64,000 nt of DNA, taken from positions 1 to 64,000 of the forward strand of contig NZ_SDDZ01000002.1 of assembly GCF_004115975.1 (NCBI RefSeq). The letters are read 5' to 3'. This DNA comes from Gelidibacter gilvus. Lineage in GTDB: Bacteria > Bacteroidota > Bacteroidia > Flavobacteriales > Flavobacteriaceae. Below the pieces are notes generated by a model. That model ran no database searches. It saw only the letters and a program-made list of their open reading frames with translations, and was not told the origin of the DNA. The position numbers and the translations under genes are program-made. Shown piece by piece: positions 39,437 to 48,513 of the stretch (within the stretch, counting starts at the first letter, position 1; every line of letters begins with the position of its first letter).

Positions 39437-40090
39437 ATGATGAGAATTACAGAGTTTAAAGAACTAATACGAAACCTACCTTACGATCAACATTCTTTTG
39501 ATGTTAAAAGGAAGAATTGGATAGTGCCATCGCAACAACAAGTGATAGATTCTATTTTTGCGGACAAAGATGTTATTTCATTAAATAGGCATCATTTACA
39601 CAACTCTAATTTTGATCTGGACACTTTTATTCTCAAAACTTTAATGTGGGGTTATCCCACAAGAGGAAGAGGCAACAATCTAAATAACATACTAAAAAAA
39701 AGAAATTTTGTATTCCTTATCGAAATATTAGAAGATTACCGTGATAATGAGGTTTTTATTGAAAAAATGGAGTCAGACATAAAACAAATACGGGGGCTAG
39801 GGCTATCTACAATGACAAAATTCACCAATTTTTTAAACACCACAATTAACGGTAATAAAGCCCTAATTCTAGATAATCGAATAATTGAAGCTATTAATAA
39901 GGATTGTTTTATAGAGTTAGAACATCTAAAAGGTATAAGTATTAGTAACGGAATAAAACGGTATCCAGAATATTTAGAAACGATCAATCAATTGGCCAAA
40001 CAAATAGAATCAGAGCCAGAACAAATTGAATTGTTTCTATTTATGTTTGGAAGAAACTTATCTGAATTAATAGGTGACAATGGTAAGTAA
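39437..40090 (+). CDS. 8-oxoguanine DNA glycosylase OGG-fold protein
   Basis: A 217-residue protein with a helix-hairpin-helix glycosylase signature: IRGLGLSTMTKF (about 116-127), where the lysine is the expected catalytic residue, then NGNKALILDNRIIEA with the Asp downstream. An upstream MWGYPTRGRGNN segment is typical of this family of OGG-fold proteins in accessory DNA. Such enzymes excise oxidised or modified purines. Its stop overlaps the start of a 54-residue gene (TAATG). Two ATGs stand at the start (39437 and 39440). Confidence 0.7.
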   Translation: MMRITEFKELIRNLPYDQHSFDVKRKNWIVPSQQQVIDSIFADKDVISLNRHHLHNSNFDLDTFILKTLMWGYPTRGRGNNLNNILKKRNFVFLIEILEDYRDNEVFIEKMESDIKQIRGLGLSTMTKFTNFLNTTINGNKALILDNRIIEAINKDCFIELEHLKGISISNGIKRYPEYLETINQLAKQIESEPEQIELFLFMFGRNLSELIGDNGK

Positions 40091-40254
40091 TGAATAGCCT
40101 AAAAACCTTCATAGGAAAGAAAATGAGCAGGTCTTACATCTGCCAAACAGTGATAATTAAAGTATTGCTGGAAAATGAAGGTGTAGCATATAAGAGTTTC
40201 GAGAATTCAATACTCTCCACTGAAAATAAAATTATTAAATTAAATTGGCAATAG
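40090..40254 (+). CDS. Small ORF, 54 aa, translationally coupled to the OGG-fold gene
   Basis: An ATG overlaps the preceding stop as TAATG, and a second ATG follows at codon 12. The peptide is basic, with a helical core ICQTVIIKVLLENEGVAYKS. It ends three bases before the next gene. The tight packing with both neighbours supports a real small gene, but no family is recognised, and it could be the N-terminal remnant of a larger protein. Confidence 0.45.
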   Translation: MNSLKTFIGKKMSRSYICQTVIIKVLLENEGVAYKSFENSILSTENKIIKLNWQ

Positions 40255-40257
40255 GAT

Positions 40258-40599
40258 ATGGATTTATATGATTTAGATACAGTTTTTAAAAATGGACAAC
40301 ATAAAGGTAAAAGTGTTGCCGAGGTGCTTATTCAAAATAATTCTTATCTACATTGGTGTTATGGTAATAGAGCCAACTTTTTTATAACAGATGCTGTTTG
40401 GGAGGCATTGGATGACCATAAGGATATAGAGGTCGCCTTTACAGAAAATTTTATAAATGCTGAGGACTTTCAATTGGTTGTTGCATCCAATAAGAAATAT
40501 CATCAAGAAAAAAGAGACAATTACAAAAAGTATATGATGGATATTTATGAAAGAGAAGTTGAGTCATGCTTACAAGGCGATTCACAAATTCCATATTAG
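40258..40599 (+). CDS. Small protein with ExoX C-terminal-like motif
   Basis: A 113-residue protein. The start FKNGQHKGKSVAEVLIQNNSYLHWCYGN (about 10-37) has the pattern of the short domain found at the end of exonuclease X-type and related proteins (F..G.hKGK.h.EVh..N..YL.W). No nuclease domain is attached. It is the third gene of a compact unit after the OGG-fold protein and the 54-residue peptide. A stretch of 277 bases without a gene follows. Confidence 0.55.
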   Translation: MDLYDLDTVFKNGQHKGKSVAEVLIQNNSYLHWCYGNRANFFITDAVWEALDDHKDIEVAFTENFINAEDFQLVVASNKKYHQEKRDNYKKYMMDIYEREVESCLQGDSQIPY

Positions 40600-40876
40600 A
40601 ATTAATTGATTTGAATAAGCCAGGTTTTTATATTACACATTGTGGATAAAGTTAGCTCATTAGATGTTTCATCTGAATTTTGGATTTTTCAGTTCTTAAT
40701 ATTATTATGCCATTCGTTATTGATCCATAAAACATATCCCTCATTATTTTTATTTATGATTTAAAACAACATTTAGAAAAGTTGATAATAAAAAACTTTT
40801 GTGAAATGAATGTTTTTATATTCATGATTAGAGATATTCCAAGAAAAATATTTAGTAAAATAAAACATTCATAATC

Positions 40877-41047
40877 TTGAAGGATAAAATTAACGAAGAA
40901 GTCTTATGTGTTCTTAGGAAGAATCAACAGACTAATTATATAGAAGTCGATTATATGTCTATTATAAATCCTTTATCAGGAGCTATAAATGGTTTTTTGT
41001 CTTTATGTAATGATTCAGAAAGCACTTTAGAGCAGATTATTGATTAA
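40877..41047 (+). pseudogene. Possible N-terminal segment of the following gene, cut off by an in-frame TAA
   Basis: A 56-codon frame (TTG start; no ATG) reads through VLRKNQQTNYIEVDYMSI and ends at TAA 41045-41047. The very same frame then continues open through 41048-42277 with protein-like sequence. It looks like one gene split by a stop, either by decay or by sequence error. Confidence 0.4.
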
Positions 41048-41104
41048 ATAAAGACAACACAAGAATTAAATCAGCTTACAACTCATTTCCGTTATTGCTC
41101 TAAA

Positions 41105-42277
41105 TTGAATGGTAATTATCAAGCGTTCAGTGGCAATAATCAGGAGACAGTCCAAGATATATTAACTAGGCAGGAACTAATGTTATTTAATCATCAAAGA
41201 AATCCTGAAACATATGATATATATAAGGCAATTACTGCATATAAGAATGAACTATTACAGAGATATCTTTCATGGGGCAAAGCATTTTCAATAAATAAAA
41301 CATACAGACTTTGCCATGAAAACAAAAGTATTTTGACTTTCTCCCATCGGATAGACGGTTGGGCAAATCCAGTATATCAACTCACAACTAATTTTTCGGT
41401 CGAAATAAAGACAAATTTTGGATACGGACACTCCAGTTACTTCTACACGAAACTCAAATATAAAAACATTGAAATTACACCGTTCTCAGAGTGGGTTGAT
41501 TATGAATTTGCGAAATACTCAGAAATAATCCGCTATACACGTACTCATTTATTAGAAAACAAATATTGGTACGAAGCAATGCAATTTGCAAAAGATGCTT
41601 GTAACTTATCAATGACCAATGAAGTCAAGTTTGTTGAAAAATATGTTATAGAAGAATGTGAGAAAATGGTAAGCGGTATAGAAGAGGTTTTCAATAAAGA
41701 TAATTTCTTATTTAAAAGCAGAAAAGAGGATTCTTATAAAGTTGACAAAAAAGGACACGGATTAGTTGAGTTTAGAGGAGAGAAAATTAGTGGGGCATTA
41801 GATTTTATTTCAAAAATAATTGAATTTGAATATGTAGCTTCCATGAAATCTTTCATTAATAGAATTGAAGCTTGTAATAAAAAAATTCAGCCAATTTTGT
41901 TTGAGGAGTCAAACGTGCTTAAAGCGAAAATCTCCAATCTCCAAGATGATAAAAGCGCCTTGCAACCAACATATCAAAAGGCTTTGGCAGATAGTCAAAT
42001 TTATCAAAAAGAAAGAAATATTCTACAAAAGGAAATGATATCTAGGGGTCAACTTGTTTTTGAAAAAATTGACGTAGAAAAATTAAATCAACAATTCAAT
42101 AAAAATCATCCTGGTTACAATATGTTTAAGGATGAATATATCAAAATAACGAATGCTTTCAACACTCTATGTGATCAAATCTCCAAATTGAATAAAGTCT
42201 ATAACAATATAAATACTTACAATAGAAAGATTGAACAATACTTTGGTAAGCTTGAAAATAATTTACGTCCTAAATAA
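41105..42277 (+). CDS. Hypothetical protein next to exonuclease VII genes, 390 aa
   Basis: No family recognised. The start given is TTG at 41105, but the frame is open from 41048, after an in-frame TAA that separates it from 56 more codons upstream. Residues about 70-110 are beta-rich (SILTFSHRIDGWANPVYQL), the centre is mixed, and about 250-390 is coiled coil (KAKISNLQDDKSALQPTYQ and following). It ends 60 bases before xseA-like DNA and may be an accessory partner. No ATG start and the internal stop suggest the locus is decaying. Confidence 0.5.
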   Translation: MNGNYQAFSGNNQETVQDILTRQELMLFNHQRNPETYDIYKAITAYKNELLQRYLSWGKAFSINKTYRLCHENKSILTFSHRIDGWANPVYQLTTNFSVEIKTNFGYGHSSYFYTKLKYKNIEITPFSEWVDYEFAKYSEIIRYTRTHLLENKYWYEAMQFAKDACNLSMTNEVKFVEKYVIEECEKMVSGIEEVFNKDNFLFKSRKEDSYKVDKKGHGLVEFRGEKISGALDFISKIIEFEYVASMKSFINRIEACNKKIQPILFEESNVLKAKISNLQDDKSALQPTYQKALADSQIYQKERNILQKEMISRGQLVFEKIDVEKLNQQFNKNHPGYNMFKDEYIKITNAFNTLCDQISKLNKVYNNINTYNRKIEQYFGKLENNLRPK

Positions 42278-42337
42278 TCGCCATCTCACACTAACTTTAT
42301 ATAAATAATCCTTTTATTATAACTGATATACTAACAG

Positions 42338-43719
42338 TTGTCTACATTACCAACATATCATTCATTATCCAGAATTCTTAATCGTGTAAAAACAATTATA
42401 GACACTAACATTGCGGGCCATTTCTTCTGGCTTAAAGTAGAAATTGCAAATATCAATTTCCATAGATCAGGTCATATTTACCTCGAATTAGCAGAAAATC
42501 AGAATGGGCATACAGTAGCAAAGTGCAAAGCAATTATTTGGAATCATCAATTATCTCAAATAAGAGAGTCTTTAGGTAATGACTTTGCAAACATTCTCAA
42601 AAAAGGTAATGAGATATTATGCTATACAAGCATCCAGTTTGATGCGGCTCATGGCTTAAGCATATTAATTAGTGATGTCAATTTAGAATTTGCTGTTGGT
42701 CAAATCGAAAAGAAGAGACAAGAAACAATCGATCGTTTAAAGAAAGAAGGACTTATCGAATTAAATAAGTTGGTGCCTGTACCTCTCATCATAAAAAACA
42801 TTGCACTTATTGCTTCAAAAGATACAGCGGGTTACCAAGATTTTGTTACAAATATTACAAAAACCCATATGGTTATAAATTCATTATTGAGGTTTTCTCA
42901 TCATCCGTTCAGGGCAGTACAGCTGAAAATGAAATTGTCACCAGCCTGAAAACTATAAACCATAAAAAGTATGATTGCGTTGTGATAATTCGAGGTGGCG
43001 GTTCAAAAATGGATTTAGATGTTTTTAATTCTTATGAAATATCAAAACAAGTCAGTCAAATGCAAAGTGCCGTATTTACAGGTATTGGACACGAAAAAGA
43101 TATTACAGTTATAGATTTTGCAGCCAATAAGTCATTTAAAACACCAACAGAAGTATCAAACTACATTCTTAATAAATCATATAATTTTGAACAGAAAATT
43201 ATCAGCTTATATGACTTAATTACTGAAAGGTATCACAAACTATTAGAAAGAAAGAATAGTGATTTAAAACTCTATACAGAAGGCATAGCGAACGCGTCAA
43301 ACCATTTCACTCAATTGCGAAGAGGACTTTTGCATACCTTAATGAATAGAATTATATCTAGCACTAATTATGCGTTGAATAACGAAATTAATAGGCTGTC
43401 TTTAATGGCACAAGAGCAATTACAGCTCAGCAAAAGGATTATTGACAATCAAGATGAGGTCCTAAAGAAACGTTTTGAAATGCTTACTTTATTAATTGAA
43501 AATGTAATTAATAACAAAAGAATATATTTAAACAACGCCTTAATATTGGCGTCAACAAGTAGCCCTAAAGCAATCCTCAATAAAGGTTTCACAATTCCTA
43601 GGGTGAATGGTAATCTCTATAACGGAGAGGAATTGCCCAAAGACACAGTGATCAAATTAGAATTTAAAGACGCAGTTATAATAACCAAATACGTTAAAAA
43701 AGAAAGTCATGGAAGATAA
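42338..43719 (+). pseudogene. xseA: Exodeoxyribonuclease VII large subunit, frameshifted
   Basis: Two frames together encode an XseA-like protein. The first (42338-42949) has the OB-fold N-terminus (FFWLKVEIANINFHRSGHIY) and IALIASKDTAGYQDF. The sequence then continues in the -1 frame as NPYGYKFIIEVFSSSVQG and VVIIRGGGSKMDLD, into the C-terminal coiled coil ending at 43719. The switch falls in the A-run in ACAAAAACCC at about 42860; one more A would restore a single frame of about 460 codons. The start is TTG, directly after a stop. ExoVII degrades single-stranded DNA with XseB. Loss of frame by indel, sequence error, or a slippage site are all possible. Confidence 0.75.
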
Positions 43720-43918
43720 ACCTATCTCAGAGCTAACCTATGAGGAAGCTTCAAACGAACTTGAATCAATTCTAGAGCAATTAAGAAATGATGAGGTCAG
43801 CATTGACAAATTAGAAAATGTAGTAACTAGGGCCGCAGCTTTATCTAAATTATGTCAGGATAAATTACGAAATACCGAAAAGAAAGTGCAGAATATCATC
43901 GAGAAGCTGGGTTTGTAA
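43709..43918 (+). CDS. xseB: Exodeoxyribonuclease VII small subunit XseB
   Basis: A 69-residue protein with the typical XseB pattern: LTYEEASNELESILEQLRND, then LEN..TRAAALSKLCQDKLRNTEKKVQ. The ATG overlaps the end of the xseA frame by 11 bases, as in normal xseAB operons. The gene itself is intact even though xseA is frameshifted. A degenerate copy of its last 25 codons occurs at 52.26-52.33 kb. It is probably an accessory copy, because the chromosome is expected to have its own xseAB. Confidence 0.82.
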   Translation: MEDKPISELTYEEASNELESILEQLRNDEVSIDKLENVVTRAAALSKLCQDKLRNTEKKVQNIIEKLGL

Positions 43919-44076
43919 ATAGAACATTTTACACATTTTACAATCAGTAGTTTCTAGCTATTGATTTGTACAAATCATTAAATTCTGTAATAGATAACTC
44001 CCCACTTCCAGCACATGCTCATTCCTTCATTCCGCGAATAGCTTCACTTATTCATTCGCAAGAGCTTCCAGAACAG

Positions 44077-44100
44077 CCTGTCCTGAGCGAAGTCGAAGGG
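44077..44100. repeat. CCTGTCCTGAGCGAAGTCGA repeat
   Basis: A short GC-rich interspersed repeat, seen again in altered form at 44926-44960 (CCTGTCCTGAGTGGAGTCGA plus a partial duplication) and inside the tandem repeat at about 55345-55365 (CCTGTGCTGGGCGCAGTCGA). Such sequences are scattered between genes in flavobacterial genomes. The 43.92-44.44 kb gap holds this, other GC-richer scraps and a terminator, but no gene. Confidence 0.6.
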
Positions 44101-44343
44101 CTCAATACCCGTTGTGTCCATTTCGCACCTACCTTCGGTTAGGAGCTACATTACCACAACCAGTATTTTTTGCCAACGCGCAGTCACTCTGCTAACGCTC
44201 GTTAATAATGATGATATCCAAGCTGCTGAGTTCATAGAATATTTAGGCTAGTTTGAATAGTTTTATAGAAATCAACGAAACCATTACTGGTAATTGGAAT
44301 AAAGCAGTAAGATTGACACTTTAGATTTATTAGATTTTAAATA

Positions 44344-44376
44344 AGAAAACCCCTCCAAAGATGAAGAGGTTTTTGA
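44344..44376. terminator. Terminator, probably serving the histone-like gene
   Basis: AAAACCCCTC and GAAGAGGTTTTT form a stem with a bulge, flanked by A- and T-runs, so it can work in both directions. It lies about 65 bases beyond the stop of the minus-strand Hc1-like gene. Confidence 0.55.
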
Positions 44377-44439
44377 TTGTAAAGGAATATTAACAGCTTT
44401 TAACTCTGTGGGTTCAGGGTATAGCAAATTCCTTGAAGT

Positions 44440-44616
44440 TTATTTTTTTGATTCCGCTATTGAAATCTTACGGAATTCCTTTAATAACTTCTCTAAAGCC
44501 AATGACGATTTTCTCGCTCTTGTTCCTGCTGATTTGTTCCCGCTTTCTAACTGTAATTTAGCGTCACTTTCCAATGATTCGTAAGTGCTTTGCATGTTCT
44601 CAATAAGTTCTTTCAT
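44440..44616 (-). CDS. Histone H1-like protein Hc1
   Basis: A 58-residue minus-strand gene. The protein begins MKELIENMQSTYESLESDAK, continues GNKSAGTRARKSSLALEKLL and ends KEFRKISIAESKK. GNKAAGTRARKASLxLEK is the hallmark of the short histone H1-like (Hc1) proteins of Bacteroidota, which bind and compact DNA. Length and composition fit exactly. It is a conserved core gene, so it marks the return of chromosomal backbone between accessory blocks. Confidence 0.85.
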   Translation of the reverse strand: MKELIENMQSTYESLESDAKLQLESGNKSAGTRARKSSLALEKLLKEFRKISIAESKK

Positions 44617-44779
44617 AAGATTTGTATTTTAAATTTTTAAAAGCGCGAAAGTATAGGTTTTCTGCCTAAATACCTGCAATAGTTCAATAAATTACACCCC
44701 CCCGCTAGCGCTCGTTTGTAACCCCCGCTAGTGCACGATTGCATCGCGTTCTAAACTGGCAAGCAACAAATATCAACTA

Positions 44780-44862
44780 TTATTACAACCGTTAAAATTT
44801 GGAAGAGCAGGTGATAAGATTTCGTCAATCGTTTCATAAATTCCTGCTCAAGCAGGAAATCG
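44780..44862 (+). repeat. Dispersed repeat R1, copy 1
   Basis: A degenerate member of a family whose core reads GGCAGGTAATAAGGAGTTCG followed by TCAGTCGTTCCAT. Here it reads GAGCAGGTGATAAGATTTCG, then TCAATCGTTTCAT and a hairpin TTCCTGCTCAAGCAGGAA. It is preceded by ATTACAACCGTTAAAATT, shared with copy 2. The 44.62-45.05 kb gap contains this and GC-rich scraps only. Confidence 0.65.
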
Positions 44863-45045
44863 AAGATTAAGTGGAGCTAATTTCCGACTAATATTAGCCC
44901 TGTTATTTATTCACATGTCACCCAGCCTGTCCTGAGTGGAGTCGAAGGGCAGTCGAAGGGGCGTCGAGTTAGCGAAATTAACTATTATCATTACTTGCGT
45001 AAGATCCTGAAGCTAAAGAAGAAATGTAAAATCTTATGCATTTTC

Positions 45046-45597
45046 TTACCATTCCCAAACCACCACATTCCAATGAGTGCCCGATGAGTCGGTATAGGAA
45101 TGAATAATTTCATAGCCCACTTTTTGATGTGCTTTTAAAGAACGAATATTACTGGAGGCAATTTCCGTAATAGAAAAATCGTAACGCTCAGAAAAAGCGG
45201 TTTTATAATGTTGAAATAAGCCTTCAATTAATCCTTGTCCACGATAATCCTTGTGCACACAGGTTTGACCTACAATCATATAATTAAAATCGGCAATTGT
45301 TTTACCGCGAAAGGGAATCCTTTTAAATTCATCAAACAGCGGAGCGATTAAAGGAATATCAAATCTTGATTTCTTGGTCATAGCCAGTACATATCCAACC
45401 ACTTTTCCATTGTCCTTTGCCACAGAATGGGGTTCAATTTTCGTTAAGCCAATAAGCGATTCCCAATCGTGATCTACCGTAACAAAGCCATCCTTTTCCG
45501 CGTTTTCTTTGGAAAGGTTCTTCTTTAAATTGGCTTTTTGCAAGCTGAGGATCTCTTGTAAATCCTCTTTTTTGTCTGTCGTTTCAAAAGTGATCAT
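45046..45597 (-). CDS. GNAT-family N-acetyltransferase
   Basis: A 183-residue acetyltransferase. The acetyl-CoA-binding loop reads CVHKDYRGQGLIEGLFQHYK (about 122-141), preceded by the beta strand VGYVLAM (about 66-72) and followed by ITEIASSNIRSLKAHQKVGY, the usual motif B region. The substrate is unknown. It is a single gene, ATG at 45597, with repeat-rich DNA on both sides. Its G+C and codon use look like backbone rather than island genes. Confidence 0.85.
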   Translation of the reverse strand: MITFETTDKKEDLQEILSLQKANLKKNLSKENAEKDGFVTVDHDWESLIGLTKIEPHSVAKDNGKVVGYVLAMTKKSRFDIPLIAPLFDEFKRIPFRGKTIADFNYMIVGQTCVHKDYRGQGLIEGLFQHYKTAFSERYDFSITEIASSNIRSLKAHQKVGYEIIHSYTDSSGTHWNVVVWEW

Positions 45598-45728
45598 AAT
45601 TTGTATATATGAAATGAGGTTTTAATACCCATTTCATTTTGTTCAATATTATGATATTTTAAAACCCTACCCAAATTTGTCCTCGATTGCGATCATTTAT
45701 AACGACTGCAAGTAATAAATGTCAAAAG

Positions 45729-45805
45729 AAATTACAACCGTTAAAATTGGAGGGGGCAGGTAATATGGAGTTCGTCAGTCGTTCCATAAAACATATCTTC
45801 AGGCG
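45729..45805 (+). repeat. Dispersed repeat R1, copy 2
   Basis: ATTACAACCGTTAAAATTGG, then GGGGGCAGGTAATATGGAG, TTCGTCAGTCGTTCCAT and AAAACATATCTTCAGGCGC. The 71-codon open frame crossing this repeat is not a credible gene. Confidence 0.7.
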
Positions 45806-45940
45806 CTTCTCATCCGGTTTTCCCCACATCATTCTTGGCAATGGCAGCAACCTCAAAATCATATGTCACATTTTTTATCACAAAATATTATCTCCTAAAT
45901 AAATTTTTGAGTTTATCAAATACTGCATTTAATTTAACAT

Positions 45941-46005
45941 CAATTGTAGGAAAATAGATTCAGAATGAATATGTTTGAAACATATCAGATGTAGTCGCAT
46001 TTTGT
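45941..46005 (+). promoter_or_regulatory. Repeated leader, copy C: TATGTTTG promoter motif
   Basis: CAATTGTAGGAAA (45941-45953) is followed by TATGTTTGAA (TATGTTTG at 45970-45977) and a weak hairpin-like tract, 94 bases before the first gene of the TerB/SPFH operon. Same order as copies A, B and D. No dnaC-like tail precedes this copy. Confidence 0.45.
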
Positions 46006-46071
46006 GGTGCCCATACAAGTTCCAAAAACCCTCACAACGAAATCCTTTAACTAAAAAACTAAAATAAAATA

Positions 46072-46776
46072 ATGTATAGCGAAAAATTAGAAAAATTAAT
46101 TGCAATGGCTCTTTTAGATGGAGAGCTTAGTGAAAAAGAAAAACAAATTCTTTTTAAAAATGCAGAAAAAGAAGGAATTGATCTTGATGAATTTGAAATG
46201 GTGCTTGAAGCTAAGCTATTTGAAAATAATAAAAGCGATAAGCCTGTGACTGTGGCCCCAAAATCAGATAAATTTGGAGAAGTAAAAAAATGCCCGGCCT
46301 GTGGTTCTATGGTTCAATCATTCCAAATTAAGTGTATTGATTGTGGACATGAATTTTCAAACGTACAATCTAATGCATCAGTAAACAGATTATTTGAAAT
46401 GTTGAATGAAGCTGAAAGTGAAAGAAAAGATGAGGGAATGTCAGTTGCAAAAGCTCTTGGAGGGATGTTTTCTGCTTATGGTTTAGGCGTTGATAACAGA
46501 ATTGATAGTAAAAAGAAAACCATAATCTCAAATTTCCCAATTCCAACAACTAAAGATGATATTGTAGAGTTTTTATCATTAGCAGTGCCAAGAGCAAAAT
46601 CCGTAGGTAATATATTTACCCGAAAAGAACCTGAGAACAAATCGCATAATGATTTTGTTAATGTATGGAAAGCAAAGTGCGAACAAATTATTATGAAAGC
46701 AAAATTTTCGATGAAAGAGGATAAGAGAGCTCTGGAAGAAATTATGCTATATGCAAAAGAGCTAAAAATCAAATAA
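46072..46776 (+). CDS. TerB-like/zinc-ribbon protein
   Basis: A 234-residue protein. The N-terminus (YSEKLEKLIAMALLDGELSE, then EKQILFKNAEKEGIDLDEF) resembles the short helical repeat of TerB-type tellurite-resistance proteins. A zinc ribbon follows (CPACGS near 79 and CIDCGH near 93). The C-terminal half is helical and includes IISNFPIPTTKDDIVEF. It is the first gene of a four-gene unit with an SPFH protein (three bases away), a GYF-domain protein and a small membrane protein, a set linked to membrane stress in other bacteria. Confidence 0.75.
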   Translation: MYSEKLEKLIAMALLDGELSEKEKQILFKNAEKEGIDLDEFEMVLEAKLFENNKSDKPVTVAPKSDKFGEVKKCPACGSMVQSFQIKCIDCGHEFSNVQSNASVNRLFEMLNEAESERKDEGMSVAKALGGMFSAYGLGVDNRIDSKKKTIISNFPIPTTKDDIVEFLSLAVPRAKSVGNIFTRKEPENKSHNDFVNVWKAKCEQIIMKAKFSMKEDKRALEEIMLYAKELKIK

Positions 46777-46779
46777 ATT

Positions 46780-48129
46780 ATGGCACTATTTAGAAAAAAA
46801 TCAGAGGGGGGATTAATGGATGTAATCCGCTGTGACGAACCAGAATATCTTGTTTGGAAATGGCGCCCTTCAGGTGATGCAAATTCAACAAAAAAAGAAA
46901 ATGCAATACGTTACGGTAGTAGCTTGCGTGTTAAAGACGGCGAACTTGCAGTTTTTGTTTATAATCAAAAAGACGGGGGGAGTCAAGATTTTATAATTGG
47001 GCCTCATGACCAAACAATTAAAACAGCAAACTTTCCTGTTTTAACAAATATTGTTGGAACTGCATTTGGTGGTGCATCACCATTTCAAGCAGAAATTTAT
47101 TTTATAAATCTATCAGGGAATGTTCAAATAAGATTTGGCATACCTTATTTCGATGTTTTCGATCCTCGGTTTATGGACTTCGCTGTTCCTATGGCAGTAA
47201 GAGGAACAATTACTTTTAATATAACAGATTACAAGGGATTTATAAAATTAAACCGGCTAATAAATTTTGAATTAGATGATTTTAAGATCCAAATAAAGGA
47301 TGCCATAACAAAATATATTAAAGGTGTAGTTACAAATATCCCTTTGGATAATGGAATACCTGTATTGCAAATGGAAAGAAAAATCCTTGAAATAAATGAT
47401 TTGGTTGCACAATATTTAGGTCCTCGACTTGAGATAGATTTCGGTGTAAATATGAAAGGTTTAGATATTGCATCTCTTGAAATTGACAAGGAAACAGAAG
47501 GATATGCCGAATTAAGAAAAGTTACAGCTGAACAGACTACTAAAACTGTCGGAGCTCAAACCGACGTAAATATTAGGAATTTACAAGATACTCAAGAAAT
47601 CAATGCTATTAATATGGCAGAAACGCTACGTATTCAAAGAGAAGAAGCACAAAGGGCTCAAAAACTGCAAAGCGAAGCTCAAAACTTATCAGTGCATCAA
47701 CTTAATCAACAAACCGATGTTGCAAAAACAGCTGCCAAGAGTATGGGGATGATGGGGTCAGGAGGCAACGGCGGTTCTAGTGGTGGAGGCGGAATGATGG
47801 ATCCAGGCTCTATGATGGCAAGTATGGCTATGGGCGGAGCAGTAGGTTCAGGAATGGCAGGTGTCGTTGGTGGCATGATGCAAGGAATGAACCAAGAAAA
47901 ACAAACACCGCCACCACCACCGCAAGTTCAGTATAGCCTTTCGGTTAATGGACAACAGAGCGGACCTTTTGCATGGCAGCAAATACAACAAATGGTTCAA
48001 AATGGCCAGATTACAAAAGAGACTTATGTTTGGAAACAGGGTATGTCAGGATGGGAGTTTGCGGGTAATGTTCAGGAATTATCATCATTATTTGGTACAG
48101 TCCCACCTCCACCGCCGCCAGCACCATAA
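46780..48129 (+). CDS. SPFH-domain protein (YdjI/virion-core-like) with C-terminal GYF_2 domain
   Basis: A 449-residue protein. Residues about 5-290 are the SPFH/virion-core-like domain (DVIRCDEPEYLVWKWRP, then FPVLTNIVGTAFGG, LNRLINFELDDF). A Gly/Met-rich low-complexity hinge (about 315-370) leads to a GYF_2 domain (about 385-440: SVNGQQSGPFAWQQIQQMV, then YVWKQGMSGWEFA) and a poly-proline end. In Bacillus the related YdjI works with the PspA homologue YdjF and zinc-ribbon YdjH at the membrane. Here the same theme appears with a TerB/zinc-ribbon protein. There is no signal peptide; a cytoplasmic scaffold is likely. Confidence 0.85.
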   Translation: MALFRKKSEGGLMDVIRCDEPEYLVWKWRPSGDANSTKKENAIRYGSSLRVKDGELAVFVYNQKDGGSQDFIIGPHDQTIKTANFPVLTNIVGTAFGGASPFQAEIYFINLSGNVQIRFGIPYFDVFDPRFMDFAVPMAVRGTITFNITDYKGFIKLNRLINFELDDFKIQIKDAITKYIKGVVTNIPLDNGIPVLQMERKILEINDLVAQYLGPRLEIDFGVNMKGLDIASLEIDKETEGYAELRKVTAEQTTKTVGAQTDVNIRNLQDTQEINAINMAETLRIQREEAQRAQKLQSEAQNLSVHQLNQQTDVAKTAAKSMGMMGSGGNGGSSGGGGMMDPGSMMASMAMGGAVGSGMAGVVGGMMQGMNQEKQTPPPPPQVQYSLSVNGQQSGPFAWQQIQQMVQNGQITKETYVWKQGMSGWEFAGNVQELSSLFGTVPPPPPPAP

Positions 48130-48155
48130 TTAAATAATAATCTAAAAAAAATATC

Positions 48156-48509
48156 ATGGATAATTATAGTTTTTTTTCAATTGATAGATTAGTTGAATTT
48201 GGTATGGGAATGGCCGTTGCGCAACAGATGATAAAAACCATGAACCAATCTATGATCAGTATGTATGTTCCAGGAGCGACGAACCAAATGGAAAAATCAC
48301 AGCAGCAATTTTTTTATGCAATCATAGAGACCAAACAAGCAGGACCGTTTTCTGAACAGGAACTAGCTCGTTTAATTGCCGAAAAGAAAATAGTAAAGGA
48401 AACTTATGTTTGGATGCCAAGTTTGTCAAGTTGGAAAATGGCAGACCAGGTCCCTGAAGTTTTAAAATTGGTTGCGTTAGCACCGCCACCATTTAATCCA
48501 AATCCATGA
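48156..48509 (+). CDS. Small GYF_2-domain protein
   Basis: A 117-residue protein whose C-terminal part (about 49-100: YAIIETKQAGPFSEQELARL, then ETYVWMPSLSSWKMADQ) is a GYF_2 domain like the end of the preceding SPFH protein. The N-terminal 30 residues are hydrophobic-amphipathic and may contact membrane or partner. It ends in a proline-rich tail. Duplication of the GYF module within the operon suggests both proteins dock to the same proline-rich target. Confidence 0.75.
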   Translation: MDNYSFFSIDRLVEFGMGMAVAQQMIKTMNQSMISMYVPGATNQMEKSQQQFFYAIIETKQAGPFSEQELARLIAEKKIVKETYVWMPSLSSWKMADQVPEVLKLVALAPPPFNPNP

Positions 48510-48513
48510 GATT

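Noticed and set aside
42855-42870. Programmed -1 frameshift in xseA
   Set aside because: The A-run allows re-pairing of one Lys codon, but there is no canonical X XXY YYZ heptamer or obvious downstream stem, and ExoVII is not known to use frameshifting; a one-base indel or error is simpler.
45687-45902. 71-codon frame before the TerB/SPFH operon
   Set aside because: It runs through repeat R1 copy 2 and has no protein-family features.
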